Positions 1-5,446 of a DNA stretch of 9,315 nt are shown here, piece by piece. Where the stretch lies: contig JAHIUL010000086.1 of assembly GCA_018817195.1 (NCBI GenBank), positions 1 to 9,315 of the forward strand. The letters run 5' to 3'. This DNA comes from Candidatus Margulisiibacteriota bacterium (GTDB lineage Bacteria > Margulisbacteria > WOR-1 > O2-12-FULL-45-9). The notes under the pieces are model-generated. The model made no database searches, was not told the DNA's origin, and saw nothing but the letters and a program-made list of their open reading frames with translations. Each line of letters starts with the position of its first letter. The first letter of the stretch is position 1. Made by a program: the position numbers and the translations under genes.

Positions 1-1
1 G

Positions 2-145
2 GTTAGGCCCAAGGATATCAGCGGGGCAAATTCTGTCTATTCTTATCAAGTGGCCAGTGCTGAGTTGTCTGTTATTGGTACCGGGGCAGTGGCAGAAGCA
101 GAGTCGCCGGGTTGGATAACGAGGATATTAAATTGGTTATTCTAA
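2..145 (+). CDS. flgH: FlgH, flagellar L-ring lipoprotein (C-terminal fragment, 5' end outside window)
   Basis: Only the last 47 codons are present, read from base 2 to TAA at 143-145. The translation contains VRPKDISGANSVYSYQVASA followed by LSVIGTGAVAEAESPGWITR, which matches the conserved C-terminus of FlgH (VRPxDI, an A-A/E-L core, GxGxV, and a terminal PGWxTR). FlgH forms the ring in the outer membrane around the distal rod, so its presence implies a diderm cell. The C-terminus ends in NWLF, close to the usual aromatic ending of the family. It overlaps the start of flgI, which suggests translational coupling. Upstream genes of the same operon (commonly flgF, flgG, flgA) are expected left of the window but cannot be seen. 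Confidence 0.85.
   Translation, partial: VRPKDISGANSVYSYQVASAELSVIGTGAVAEAESPGWITRILNWLF
121..124 (+). promoter_or_regulatory. Shine-Dalgarno site that selects the flgI start
   Basis: GAGG lies inside the flgH coding end and sits 8 bases before a TTG codon at 133-135. No comparable site precedes the earlier in-frame TTG at 112. This favours initiation at 133 for flgI. Confidence 0.5.
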
Positions 146-1299
146 GAAAAACTAAAAATTTAAAAGTCAAAACTAAAAACTATAACCAAAAACTTAAAAC
201 GTTTTTAATTTTCAGTTTAACTTTTACGTTTTTAGCTTTAAGTTTTGAGTTTGCTTCTGCTGTTTCCCCAAGAGTGCGGATCAAAGATATTGCCCATGTG
301 CTTGAAGCTCGCGAGAATCAGCTGATGGGATTTGGTCTGGTAGTTGGTTTAAGGAATACTGGGGACCGTTCAAAAACTGGCTTTACCCAGCAGGCGTTAA
401 CCAATCTTATTTCAAGGATGGGTGTTGTGCCTCAGACAATTGATTTTAGCTCCAGGAACGTAGCTGCGGTTATGGTAACAGCTCAACTGCCGCCGTTTGT
501 CAAATCCGGCCAAAAAATTGATGTAACTATTTCTTCTGTTGGCGATGCAACTTCACTGCAGGGCGGAACTCTGTTGGTGACGCCTCTTAATGGTGTTGAT
601 GACCAGGTTTATGCGGTTGCCCAGGGCAGCATGCTGGTGGGGATTGAGTCTTCCGCGCCGTCAGTGCCTTACGTGAGGCAGAGGCAGTCAACTGTTGGCC
701 GTATTCCTAACGGCGCTTTGGTCGAAAAAGAAGTGCCTGTTTCGCTTGCTTCCAAGGGGCTATTAACCATAGTTTTAGATAATCCTGATTTTACTACGGC
801 CACCCGTGTGGCGGCAGCCATTACAAGTAAGGGCTTTCTGGCTAATGCTACTGATGCTGGCACAGTTACTGTGCCAATTGGGTTTGAGGGTGATATTGTT
901 AAGACTATCGCCCAAATAGAAAACTTAACAGTTGTCCCGGACGTTGTGGCAAAAATTATTGTTAATGAACGCACAGGCACAATTGTTGTTGGTGAAAGCG
1001 TTAAGATCGCGCCGGTGGCTGTTTCTTATTCCGGCATTGATGTGACAATTGGAGAGGTGTCTTTGTTTTCTGAAGGAATAGAGGGGGAGGCTGCCCAGGG
1101 AGAGTCGCGCTATCGGGCCCGCTCTCTTGCCAGGCTGGAAAGAAACGAAGGCGAGTTAAAGGTTGTTCCAGGCGGAGCAACCCTTTCAAGTTTAGTCCGC
1201 GCTTTAAACACAATTGGCGCTTCGCCCAAGGATTTAATTGCTATTTTGCAGGCAATGAAAAAAGCCGGGGCAATTAAAGCTGATCTAGAGGTAATTTAA
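133..1299 (+). CDS. flgI: FlgI, flagellar P-ring protein
   Basis: FlgI is exported to the periplasm and forms the P-ring in the peptidoglycan layer, a bushing for the rod. The mature part begins at VSPRVRIKDIAHVLEARENQ and carries the family hallmarks LMGFGLVVGLRNTGD, later SRNVAAVMVTAQLPPF, and the C-terminal PGGATLSSLVRALNTIGASP followed by DLIAILQAMKKAGAIKADLE. Length matches the family. There is no ATG start. I choose TTG at 133 because GAGG lies 8 bases upstream; an in-frame TTG at 112 is the alternative and would add 7 acidic residues. From 133 the signal peptide is unusually long (about 43 residues). It has a Lys/Asn/Thr-rich n-region encoded by an A-rich repeat tract, then a hydrophobic core (FLIFSLTFTFLALSF) and an ASA cleavage site. 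The gene overlaps flgH and its stop shares one base with the flgJ start. Confidence 0.95.
   Translation: MVILRKTKNLKVKTKNYNQKLKTFLIFSLTFTFLALSFEFASAVSPRVRIKDIAHVLEARENQLMGFGLVVGLRNTGDRSKTGFTQQALTNLISRMGVVPQTIDFSSRNVAAVMVTAQLPPFVKSGQKIDVTISSVGDATSLQGGTLLVTPLNGVDDQVYAVAQGSMLVGIESSAPSVPYVRQRQSTVGRIPNGALVEKEVPVSLASKGLLTIVLDNPDFTTATRVAAAITSKGFLANATDAGTVTVPIGFEGDIVKTIAQIENLTVVPDVVAKIIVNERTGTIVVGESVKIAPVAVSYSGIDVTIGEVSLFSEGIEGEAAQGESRYRARSLARLERNEGELKVVPGGATLSSLVRALNTIGASPKDLIAILQAMKKAGAIKADLEVI
148..200 (+). repeat. A-rich imperfect repeat tract in the flgI signal-peptide region
   Basis: AAAACTAAAAA occurs at 148-158 and again at 169-179, exactly 21 bases (7 codons) apart, and a degenerate copy (AAAACTTAAAAC) ends at 200. 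The intervening bases include AAAAGTCAAAACT. The tract is strongly A-rich compared with the surrounding coding sequence and encodes the extended basic n-region of the FlgI signal peptide. It resembles in style the TGWCAAA array at the recG start, but the two are not the same sequence. Confidence 0.5.
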
Positions 1300-1640
1300 T
1301 GCTTAATGCAGTGCAGGCTATTTCAGGTTATTCTGGAGCTGACAGCGTGTCAGACAGTTTATCAATGAGGATTCTGGAGTCGTATCAATCGTCTGGTGCA
1401 GCAGCTACGACTGATAAACAAAAAGCCCAGGAGCAATTTTTGGCGATTTTTTATAAAGAGATATTAAAGCAAACTTTTAAAGCGCCCAGTTTTTCTATTA
1501 GTAAAGATGAGGACGCTTCATTAAGCAAGGTTTTTAGCTCTGATCTTATGGTTGAGCAGATGGCAATTGAACTGGCAAAGAACGGGGCATTCTCTGCCCA
1601 GGACATTATGCCGGTTGACATACAGAAAGTAGAACAGTAG
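1299..1640 (+). CDS. flgJ: FlgJ-like rod-binding protein without a peptidoglycan hydrolase domain
   Basis: This 113-residue protein matches the N-terminal rod-binding (rod-capping) domain of FlgJ. It has an amphipathic helix AQEQFLAIFYKEILKQTFKA (about residues 43-62), then SSDLMVEQMAIELAKNG (about 80-96), comparable to the family pattern of FExxFLxxMLK followed by D-M--Q-A--lA--G. FlgJ guides rod assembly through the periplasm. In enterobacteria a muramidase-type domain follows, but here the protein stops after the rod-binding domain, a single-domain form known in many phyla, so another enzyme must open the peptidoglycan. ATG at 1299 overlaps the flgI stop in TAATG, with GAGG at 1288-1291 as ribosome binding site. 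Confidence 0.85.
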   Translation: MLNAVQAISGYSGADSVSDSLSMRILESYQSSGAAATTDKQKAQEQFLAIFYKEILKQTFKAPSFSISKDEDASLSKVFSSDLMVEQMAIELAKNGAFSAQDIMPVDIQKVEQ

Positions 1641-1643
1641 TTA

Positions 1644-2396
1644 ATGGCAAAAGTAAATAAAAGTAAAACAAAACAAGTTAAAAAGAAAAAGCAAACACCT
1701 AGATCAATTGAGGCTTATATGCCGCTGGTGCACTCAATTGCTTCCATGGTTTCTGGTAAAGGCCTGCCGCCAAACATTGAATACGATGATCTTGTGTCAG
1801 ACGGCACAGTTGGATTGATGAAGGCTTGGGAAAATTTTGATCCTAACCGGGGAGTAAAATTTGAAACTTATGCTTCCTATCGTGTCCGTGGAGAGATGCT
1901 GGACGGATTAAAAAATTATAGTCCTGTGCCTTATCGTGTGCAGGTGATGGTGCGCGATTTGGCTAAAAAGGGTGTTGCATCTGTAATTGATAGAAGAGAG
2001 GAAGCAAAAGAGAAAGCAGAAGAAAAAAGGCTGGAGAAGAAGGAATTAACAGAAACAGAATTTAAACAAGCCGTTAAACGAATTAAGAAAATTGTTTCTG
2101 CTTCGGCGCTTATGTATCTCTTGTCGGTTGAAGGAATGTCAGATGTTGGTGTTGAAGCACAGGTTTCAGCAGAATCAACTCCTGCGGCAGAACTTGAGTT
2201 TGCGGAGATGAAAGGCCGCATCAGGGCGGTGCTAGAGTCCCTGCCGCCGCTGCAGCGGCAAGTGGTAGAACTTTTCTACCATCACGGCATCAACCAGAAA
2301 ACAATTGCTAAGAGACTAAAGTTGTCCAGGCCTAAGGTTTGTCGTTTACTGGCCAAGGCAGTAAAAACTGTGAGGGGGAAATTAAAGCGTGCCTGA
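1644..2396 (+). CDS. fliA: Flagellar sigma-28-type RNA polymerase sigma factor (FliA/WhiG family)
   Basis: The protein directs RNA polymerase to promoters, in most bacteria those of late flagellar and chemotaxis genes. A Lys-rich tail (residues 4-19) precedes region 2: AYMPLVHSIASMVSGKGLPP, YDDLVSDGTVGLMKAWENFD (about 47-66), KFETYASYRVRGEMLDGLK (72-90). The RGxMLD signature is typical of the sigma-28 group. Region 3 (about 108-162) contains a highly charged Lys/Glu insertion (REEAKEKAEEKRLEKKE) before TETEFKQAVKRIKKI. Region 4 begins at LESLPPLQRQVVELFYHHG and ends in a helix-turn-helix, INQKTIAKRLKLSRPKVCRL. The segment after RGEMLD is NYSPVPYRV, where the usual family pattern is close to LDWVPRSVR. 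The start ATG lies 3 bases after the flgJ stop with only a weak ribosome binding site. Position inside the structural operon implies co-expression with hook-basal-body genes. Confidence 0.9.
   Translation: MAKVNKSKTKQVKKKKQTPRSIEAYMPLVHSIASMVSGKGLPPNIEYDDLVSDGTVGLMKAWENFDPNRGVKFETYASYRVRGEMLDGLKNYSPVPYRVQVMVRDLAKKGVASVIDRREEAKEKAEEKRLEKKELTETEFKQAVKRIKKIVSASALMYLLSVEGMSDVGVEAQVSAESTPAAELEFAEMKGRIRAVLESLPPLQRQVVELFYHHGINQKTIAKRLKLSRPKVCRLLAKAVKTVRGKLKRA
2372..2378 (+). promoter_or_regulatory. Shine-Dalgarno site for the GTG start of flgB
   Basis: GAGGGGG lies 10 bases before GTG at 2389-2391, within the 3' end of the sigma factor gene. It supports the GTG start and the 8-base gene overlap (GTGCCTGA). 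Confidence 0.6.
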
Positions 2397-2685
2397 TATT
2401 TTTGACCCTACTTTTGGCAATATTGAGCGGGCAATGGAAATTGCCACCCGCAGGCAGGAAGTTATCACTCATAACATTGCGAACGCTGACACGCCTGGAT
2501 TTGAGGCTTTAACTTTTGATGAGTATTTGATGCAGGCAAAGGTGCGGGCTGACAAACAAACTGTAAATTTAGAGGAAGAAATGGCGGATCTGACCAAGAA
2601 TTCAATTGCGTATTCATCATATGTAAAGCTGATGTCAGCTAAATTTAATGTCTTAAGAACAATTGCCACGCAGGGAAGGAGGTAA
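2389..2685 (+). CDS. flgB: FlgB, flagellar proximal rod protein (short form)
   Basis: FlgB is one of the first axial proteins assembled on the MS-ring side of the rod. The sequence has the rod/hook-family N-terminus: IERAMEIATRRQEVITHNIA followed by NADTPGFEALTFDEYL (about residues 12-47), with the NIANxDTPGF motif of FlgB. The C-terminal helix, ITKN-type LTKNSIAYSSYVKLMSAKFN then VLRTIATQGRR, matches the family pattern. At 98 residues it is shorter than the roughly 110-137 usual for FlgB; the missing part is the variable middle between the two helices. The GTG start overlaps the sigma gene by 8 bases and has a good ribosome binding site, so translation is probably coupled. No signal peptide, as expected for a substrate of the flagellar export apparatus. 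Confidence 0.9.
   Translation: MPDIFDPTFGNIERAMEIATRRQEVITHNIANADTPGFEALTFDEYLMQAKVRADKQTVNLEEEMADLTKNSIAYSSYVKLMSAKFNVLRTIATQGRR
2676..2683 (+). promoter_or_regulatory. Strong Shine-Dalgarno site for flgC
   Basis: AAGGAGGT overlaps the flgB stop and sits 8 bases before the flgC ATG at 2692. A decoy ATG in TAATG (2685-2687) would be only about 1 base from this site and leads to a six-codon reading frame, so 2692 is the supported start. Confidence 0.6.
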
Positions 2686-2691
2686 TGACCC

Positions 2692-3123
2692 ATGGGCTTA
2701 AATAACGCGATGGATATTAGTGTTTCCGGCATACAAGCGCAGCGCGTGACCATGGAGTTAATTGCTTCAAATATTGCCAATATCAACACAACCAGGACAG
2801 TATATGGGGAGCCTTACCGCCGCAGGATTGCTGTTTTGGGAGAAAACCAGCTGTCATTTGCTGACCAGCTGGCCCGGGCTGAAAAGAAAATTGCCGCAGG
2901 CGGGGTAGAGGTTGTTGATGTGGTGGAAGATAGTTCTCCTTTCCAAAGGGTTTACAGGCCGGGCCATCCGGATGCAGATGCTGAGGGCTTTCTTTCTTTG
3001 CCCAATGTAAAGCTGTCTGATGAATATGTTGATTTAATGAAGGTTGAACGCAATAACGAAGCTAACATTACGGCCTTTAATTCAACTAAAAAAATGATGC
3101 AGGACACGCTCCAGCTCCAATAA
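2692..3123 (+). CDS. flgC: FlgC, flagellar proximal rod protein
   Basis: FlgC builds the proximal rod with FlgB and FlgF. The N-terminus NNAMDISVSGIQAQRVTMEL then IASNIANINTTRT (about residues 4-36) is the conserved rod-protein helix with the NIAN motif, followed by EPYRRRIAVLGE. A characteristic FlgC stretch follows in the middle, FQRVYRPGHPDADAEGFLSL PNV (about 84-106). The C-terminal helix EYVDLMKVERNNEANITAFN then STKKMMQDTL (about 111-140) matches the family (Y-nPNV--veEM-dmi-A-R-yqAN---f--tK-m---tL). Length 143 is normal. It follows flgB by 6 bases, with an excellent ribosome binding site. Confidence 0.93.
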   Translation: MGLNNAMDISVSGIQAQRVTMELIASNIANINTTRTVYGEPYRRRIAVLGENQLSFADQLARAEKKIAAGGVEVVDVVEDSSPFQRVYRPGHPDADAEGFLSLPNVKLSDEYVDLMKVERNNEANITAFNSTKKMMQDTLQLQ

Positions 3124-3144
3124 GATTAAGGGAGTGATTAATTT

Positions 3145-3507
3145 ATGGCAGAAGCAATTGGCCCGATAGAAGCCGAAGTTAGATTAGCCCAGTTATTGGG
3201 TGATGACTTTGTGTCAGAACCTTCGCAAATTGGCGCTCCATCCAATAATATTTCCGCCGGCCAAAGAGTAGAACTTACCGGCAGTCCTTTTGAAGATATT
3301 TTGTCCAGTGCTATTGAGGCTTTAAATGGTGTAAGCCGGCAGGAAATGTACGCAGACCAGATGGTTAATAGCTACCTGCGCGGCGAGGCAGAGCTTCATG
3401 AAGTAATGGTGGCCCAGTCTAAAATGAGCATAATGGTTCAATTAGCTGTTACAACAGTTAATTCAGCGGTCTCAACCTTTAAAGAAATTACCCAAATGCA
3501 GATATAA
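3145..3507 (+). CDS. fliE: FliE, MS-ring/rod junction protein
   Basis: FliE is the adaptor connecting the FliF MS-ring to the proximal rod. The C-terminal two thirds carry the family pattern: SPFEDILSSAIEALNGVSRQ (about 47-66), AD-M--SYLRGEAELHEVMVAQSKMS (about 70-95) and VNSAVSTFKEITQMQI (to the end). The last residues replace the common VxAYQEIMxMQI with VSTFKEITQMQI. An N-terminal segment of about 45 residues, MAEAIGPIEAEVRLAQLLGD onward, makes the protein slightly longer (120) than the usual 100-110. The start has AAGGGAG at 3128-3134, 10 bases upstream. Clustering with flgB, flgC and fliF is the classic flgBC-fliEFGHIJ arrangement. Confidence 0.92.
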   Translation: MAEAIGPIEAEVRLAQLLGDDFVSEPSQIGAPSNNISAGQRVELTGSPFEDILSSAIEALNGVSRQEMYADQMVNSYLRGEAELHEVMVAQSKMSIMVQLAVTTVNSAVSTFKEITQMQI

Positions 3508-3511
3508 CCTC

Positions 3512-3518
3512 AAGGAGG
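3512..3518 (+). promoter_or_regulatory. Strong Shine-Dalgarno site for fliF
   Basis: AAGGAGG starts 4 bases after the fliE stop, with 4 bases to the ATG at 3523. It is a near-perfect anti-16S match and suggests high expression of the ring protein. Confidence 0.6.
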
Positions 3519-3522
3519 AGTA

Positions 3523-4974
3523 ATGGCTGAAGCACCGGCTGGCGGATTAGATATTAGAAGAATTGGTTTGGTTGGCGGAGTTGTGATTATTATCATGGCT
3601 TCGGTAATCTTTTTCCTTTTCCGCAGCTGCGGTCGTGTTGTTTCTGGTGGAAATGAATTCCAGGTTGTTTATTCTAATCTTGATATAAAAGATGCGGCTA
3701 ATGTTGTGGCGCGCTTGAAAGAAATGGCTATTCCTTATGAGGTGAAAGATGATGGTCGGGCCATTGCTGTAAAGAAAGATAATATTGACCAGGCCAGGCT
3801 GGGTTTGGCTGAAGAGAATTTGCCGGCTGGCGGAGTGGTGGGTTGGGAGATCTTTGATGAGTCGAAGCTTGGGGCAACTGATTTTGACCGGCGTATCCAG
3901 TTAATCCGGGCTATTTCAGGCGAACTTTCTCGCACTATCCGCCGTATTTCAGCGATCCAGGATGCCAGGGTGCAGATAGTTTTACCTGAGACGCGTTTAT
4001 TTGCCACTAATGTTGCTCCGGTCACTGCCTCTGTTATGCTTCGCTTAAAACCAGGGTCTGAGTTAAGCCAGGACAAGATTAAGGGAATTGTTTATCTTGT
4101 TGCCAGCAGTGTAGAGAATCTGCAGCCGGAAAACGTTACAGTAATAGATGATACCGGCAGGATTTTGACTGTTGAAGGGCAATATAAGGTTGTAAAACCA
4201 ATCTTTAAACCGGCTGAGATAGTTAAGCTTGCTGAAGTAGAGGAAAAGGCAGAGGAGAAACCTAAGGAAAAAGAAGAGGGCAAGGAAAAAGAAAAAGAAC
4301 CAGAAAAGAAACCTTTGACAGAAGAGGAAAAGGTTTTATTAAAGGTGCAGGCCAAGAGAAATTTAGAAAAAGACCTGACTGGTAAAGCCCAGGAAATCCT
4401 TAACCGCTTTTACCCGCCAAACAGTGTTGTGGTAAAAACAACAGTTGAACTGGCAAATTCAATCCAAAAGCAGTGGCTAAAGGAATCTGATTTTAAGGTC
4501 AAGAAGCTTGATACTGTAATTTTAGTTGATAATCGTATTAGCTTGACCCAAAAAGTAAAACAGACGACTTACAAGGCTGTGGCTGCGGCCGTAGGTTATA
4601 ACCGCTCACGCGGCGACAGAATTATTCTACAGAGGGTTCCTTTTCATCTGGCAACTCCACCAGTTGCGGTAGTCAAGGGTGAGGTGGAGCGCACTTTAGC
4701 AGGCACAGGCGCAATTGATCAGGGCATAAGTTTGACCAGCGGCTGGCTAAGGAATGTATTAATAATTTTTGTGATTGCTTTGTCAGCTGTTATTGCTTTG
4801 ATGCTGATGAGGTTATTCAGGCCTAAACCAAAGCCTGTTCAGATGCGTCGGCAACCTGCTCCGCCCAGGCCAACCGTTAGGCCCGCGGCTGTGGAAAAAA
4901 TTAAATCAGCTGTTGACAGTGATCCGGAAAAAGTTGCTGAAATGCTGAAAAAGTGGCTGACAGAGCCAGAATAA
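3523..4974 (+). CDS. fliF: FliF, flagellar MS-ring protein (compact form)
   Basis: FliF forms the inner-membrane ring that houses the export gate and carries the switch. Visible order: transmembrane segment 1 (about 15-33), ring-building motif 1 (about 46-105: QVVYSNLDIKDAANVVARLK, IPYEV, LPAGGVVGWEIFD), motif 2 (about 115-215: FDRRIQLIRAISGELSRTIR, ARVQIVLPE, ASVMLRL, NVTVIDDTG), then a Lys/Glu-rich linker (about 225-272), a third ring-building region (about 281-375: KAQEILNRFYPPNSVVVKTT, TVILVDNRI, AAAVGYNRSRGDRIILQRVPF), transmembrane segment 2 (about 409-432) and a cytoplasmic tail ending SDPEKVAEMLKKWLTEPE. That last helix matches the FliG-binding C-terminus of FliF. At 483 residues the protein is shorter than the usual 520-570, and the deficit falls in region 3: only about 13 residues separate strand SVVVKTTVEL (301-310) from FKVKKLDTVILV (324 on), where the long beta-collar insertion normally lies. 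Confidence 0.93.
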   Translation: MAEAPAGGLDIRRIGLVGGVVIIIMASVIFFLFRSCGRVVSGGNEFQVVYSNLDIKDAANVVARLKEMAIPYEVKDDGRAIAVKKDNIDQARLGLAEENLPAGGVVGWEIFDESKLGATDFDRRIQLIRAISGELSRTIRRISAIQDARVQIVLPETRLFATNVAPVTASVMLRLKPGSELSQDKIKGIVYLVASSVENLQPENVTVIDDTGRILTVEGQYKVVKPIFKPAEIVKLAEVEEKAEEKPKEKEEGKEKEKEPEKKPLTEEEKVLLKVQAKRNLEKDLTGKAQEILNRFYPPNSVVVKTTVELANSIQKQWLKESDFKVKKLDTVILVDNRISLTQKVKQTTYKAVAAAVGYNRSRGDRIILQRVPFHLATPPVAVVKGEVERTLAGTGAIDQGISLTSGWLRNVLIIFVIALSAVIALMLMRLFRPKPKPVQMRRQPAPPRPTVRPAAVEKIKSAVDSDPEKVAEMLKKWLTEPE

Positions 4975-4981
4975 GAAGATA

Positions 4982-5446
4982 ATGACCTTAACAGGAAGAG
5001 AAAAAGCCACAATATTTTTATCGATTTTAGGGGCGGAAGCTTCGGCCAGGGTGCTGCGCTATCTGCCTGATGAGCTGGCTGATTTGATCGCGGCTGGTAT
5101 TAACCATTTGCCTTCGCCGTCGCCCCAGGCTTTGTCAGAAGTTATTAATGAGTTCCAGGGCTTTTTGGCTTTGCCCGCGGCCAGGCCTGAGCCTCCCAGG
5201 ATTGAAGAAAAATCAGCGCCGCCTACTAAGCCAAAAAAGAGTTATTCTTTCTTGATGTATGAGCGGCCGCAAATGGTTGCTTATTTATTATCCCTTATGC
5301 CTGATGAAGAAAAAGACGAAGCCTTGCAAAGTTTGCCCAAAGAGAAATCGATTATTGAAGAATTATTAGCCGGTTTGAAAACCAATCCTTTATCTCCCAA
5401 GCTGGCAATTGGTTTAAAAAAGCAATTTGCCGGAAAATTATTTTAA
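4982..5446 (+). CDS. fliG: Truncated FliG: N-terminal domain plus part of the middle domain only
   Basis: FliG normally links the MS-ring to FliM and receives torque from the stators; the usual length is about 330-345 residues and this protein has 154. Residues 3-63 match FliG-N: LTGREKATIFLSILGAEASA then RVLRYLPDELADLIAAGI, the part that binds the FliF tail. A Pro/Lys-rich linker follows (about 64-87). Residues 88-120 (SFLMYERPQMVAYLLSLMPD, EALQSLP) resemble the start of the middle domain, where canonical FliG has EHPQ-IA-iLS-L; here the motif is ERPQ. The remaining 34 residues do not look like any FliG section I recognise. The charged torque helix of FliG-C is absent. fliH begins at the base after the stop, so no displaced C-terminal half remains here. 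Placement between fliF and fliH supports fliG identity. ATG at 4982 follows the fliF stop by 7 bases. Confidence 0.8.
   Translation: MTLTGREKATIFLSILGAEASARVLRYLPDELADLIAAGINHLPSPSPQALSEVINEFQGFLALPAARPEPPRIEEKSAPPTKPKKSYSFLMYERPQMVAYLLSLMPDEEKDEALQSLPKEKSIIEELLAGLKTNPLSPKLAIGLKKQFAGKLF

Noticed and set aside
669..980. 103-codon open frame on the minus strand within flgI
   Set aside because: It lies fully inside a highly conserved gene, shows no family resemblance and has no convincing ribosome binding site.
1615..1643. TTGACA at 1615-1620 as a -35 for an internal fliA promoter
   Set aside because: The hexamer 17 bases downstream is TAGTTA, a poor -10, and the start would fall inside the sigma gene; the TTGACA is explained by Val-Asp codons of flgJ.
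4200..4340. Lys/Glu-rich stretch of fliF as a frameshift or insertion artefact
   Set aside because: The reading frame continues through it into clear region-3 FliF sequence, so it is a real low-complexity linker.
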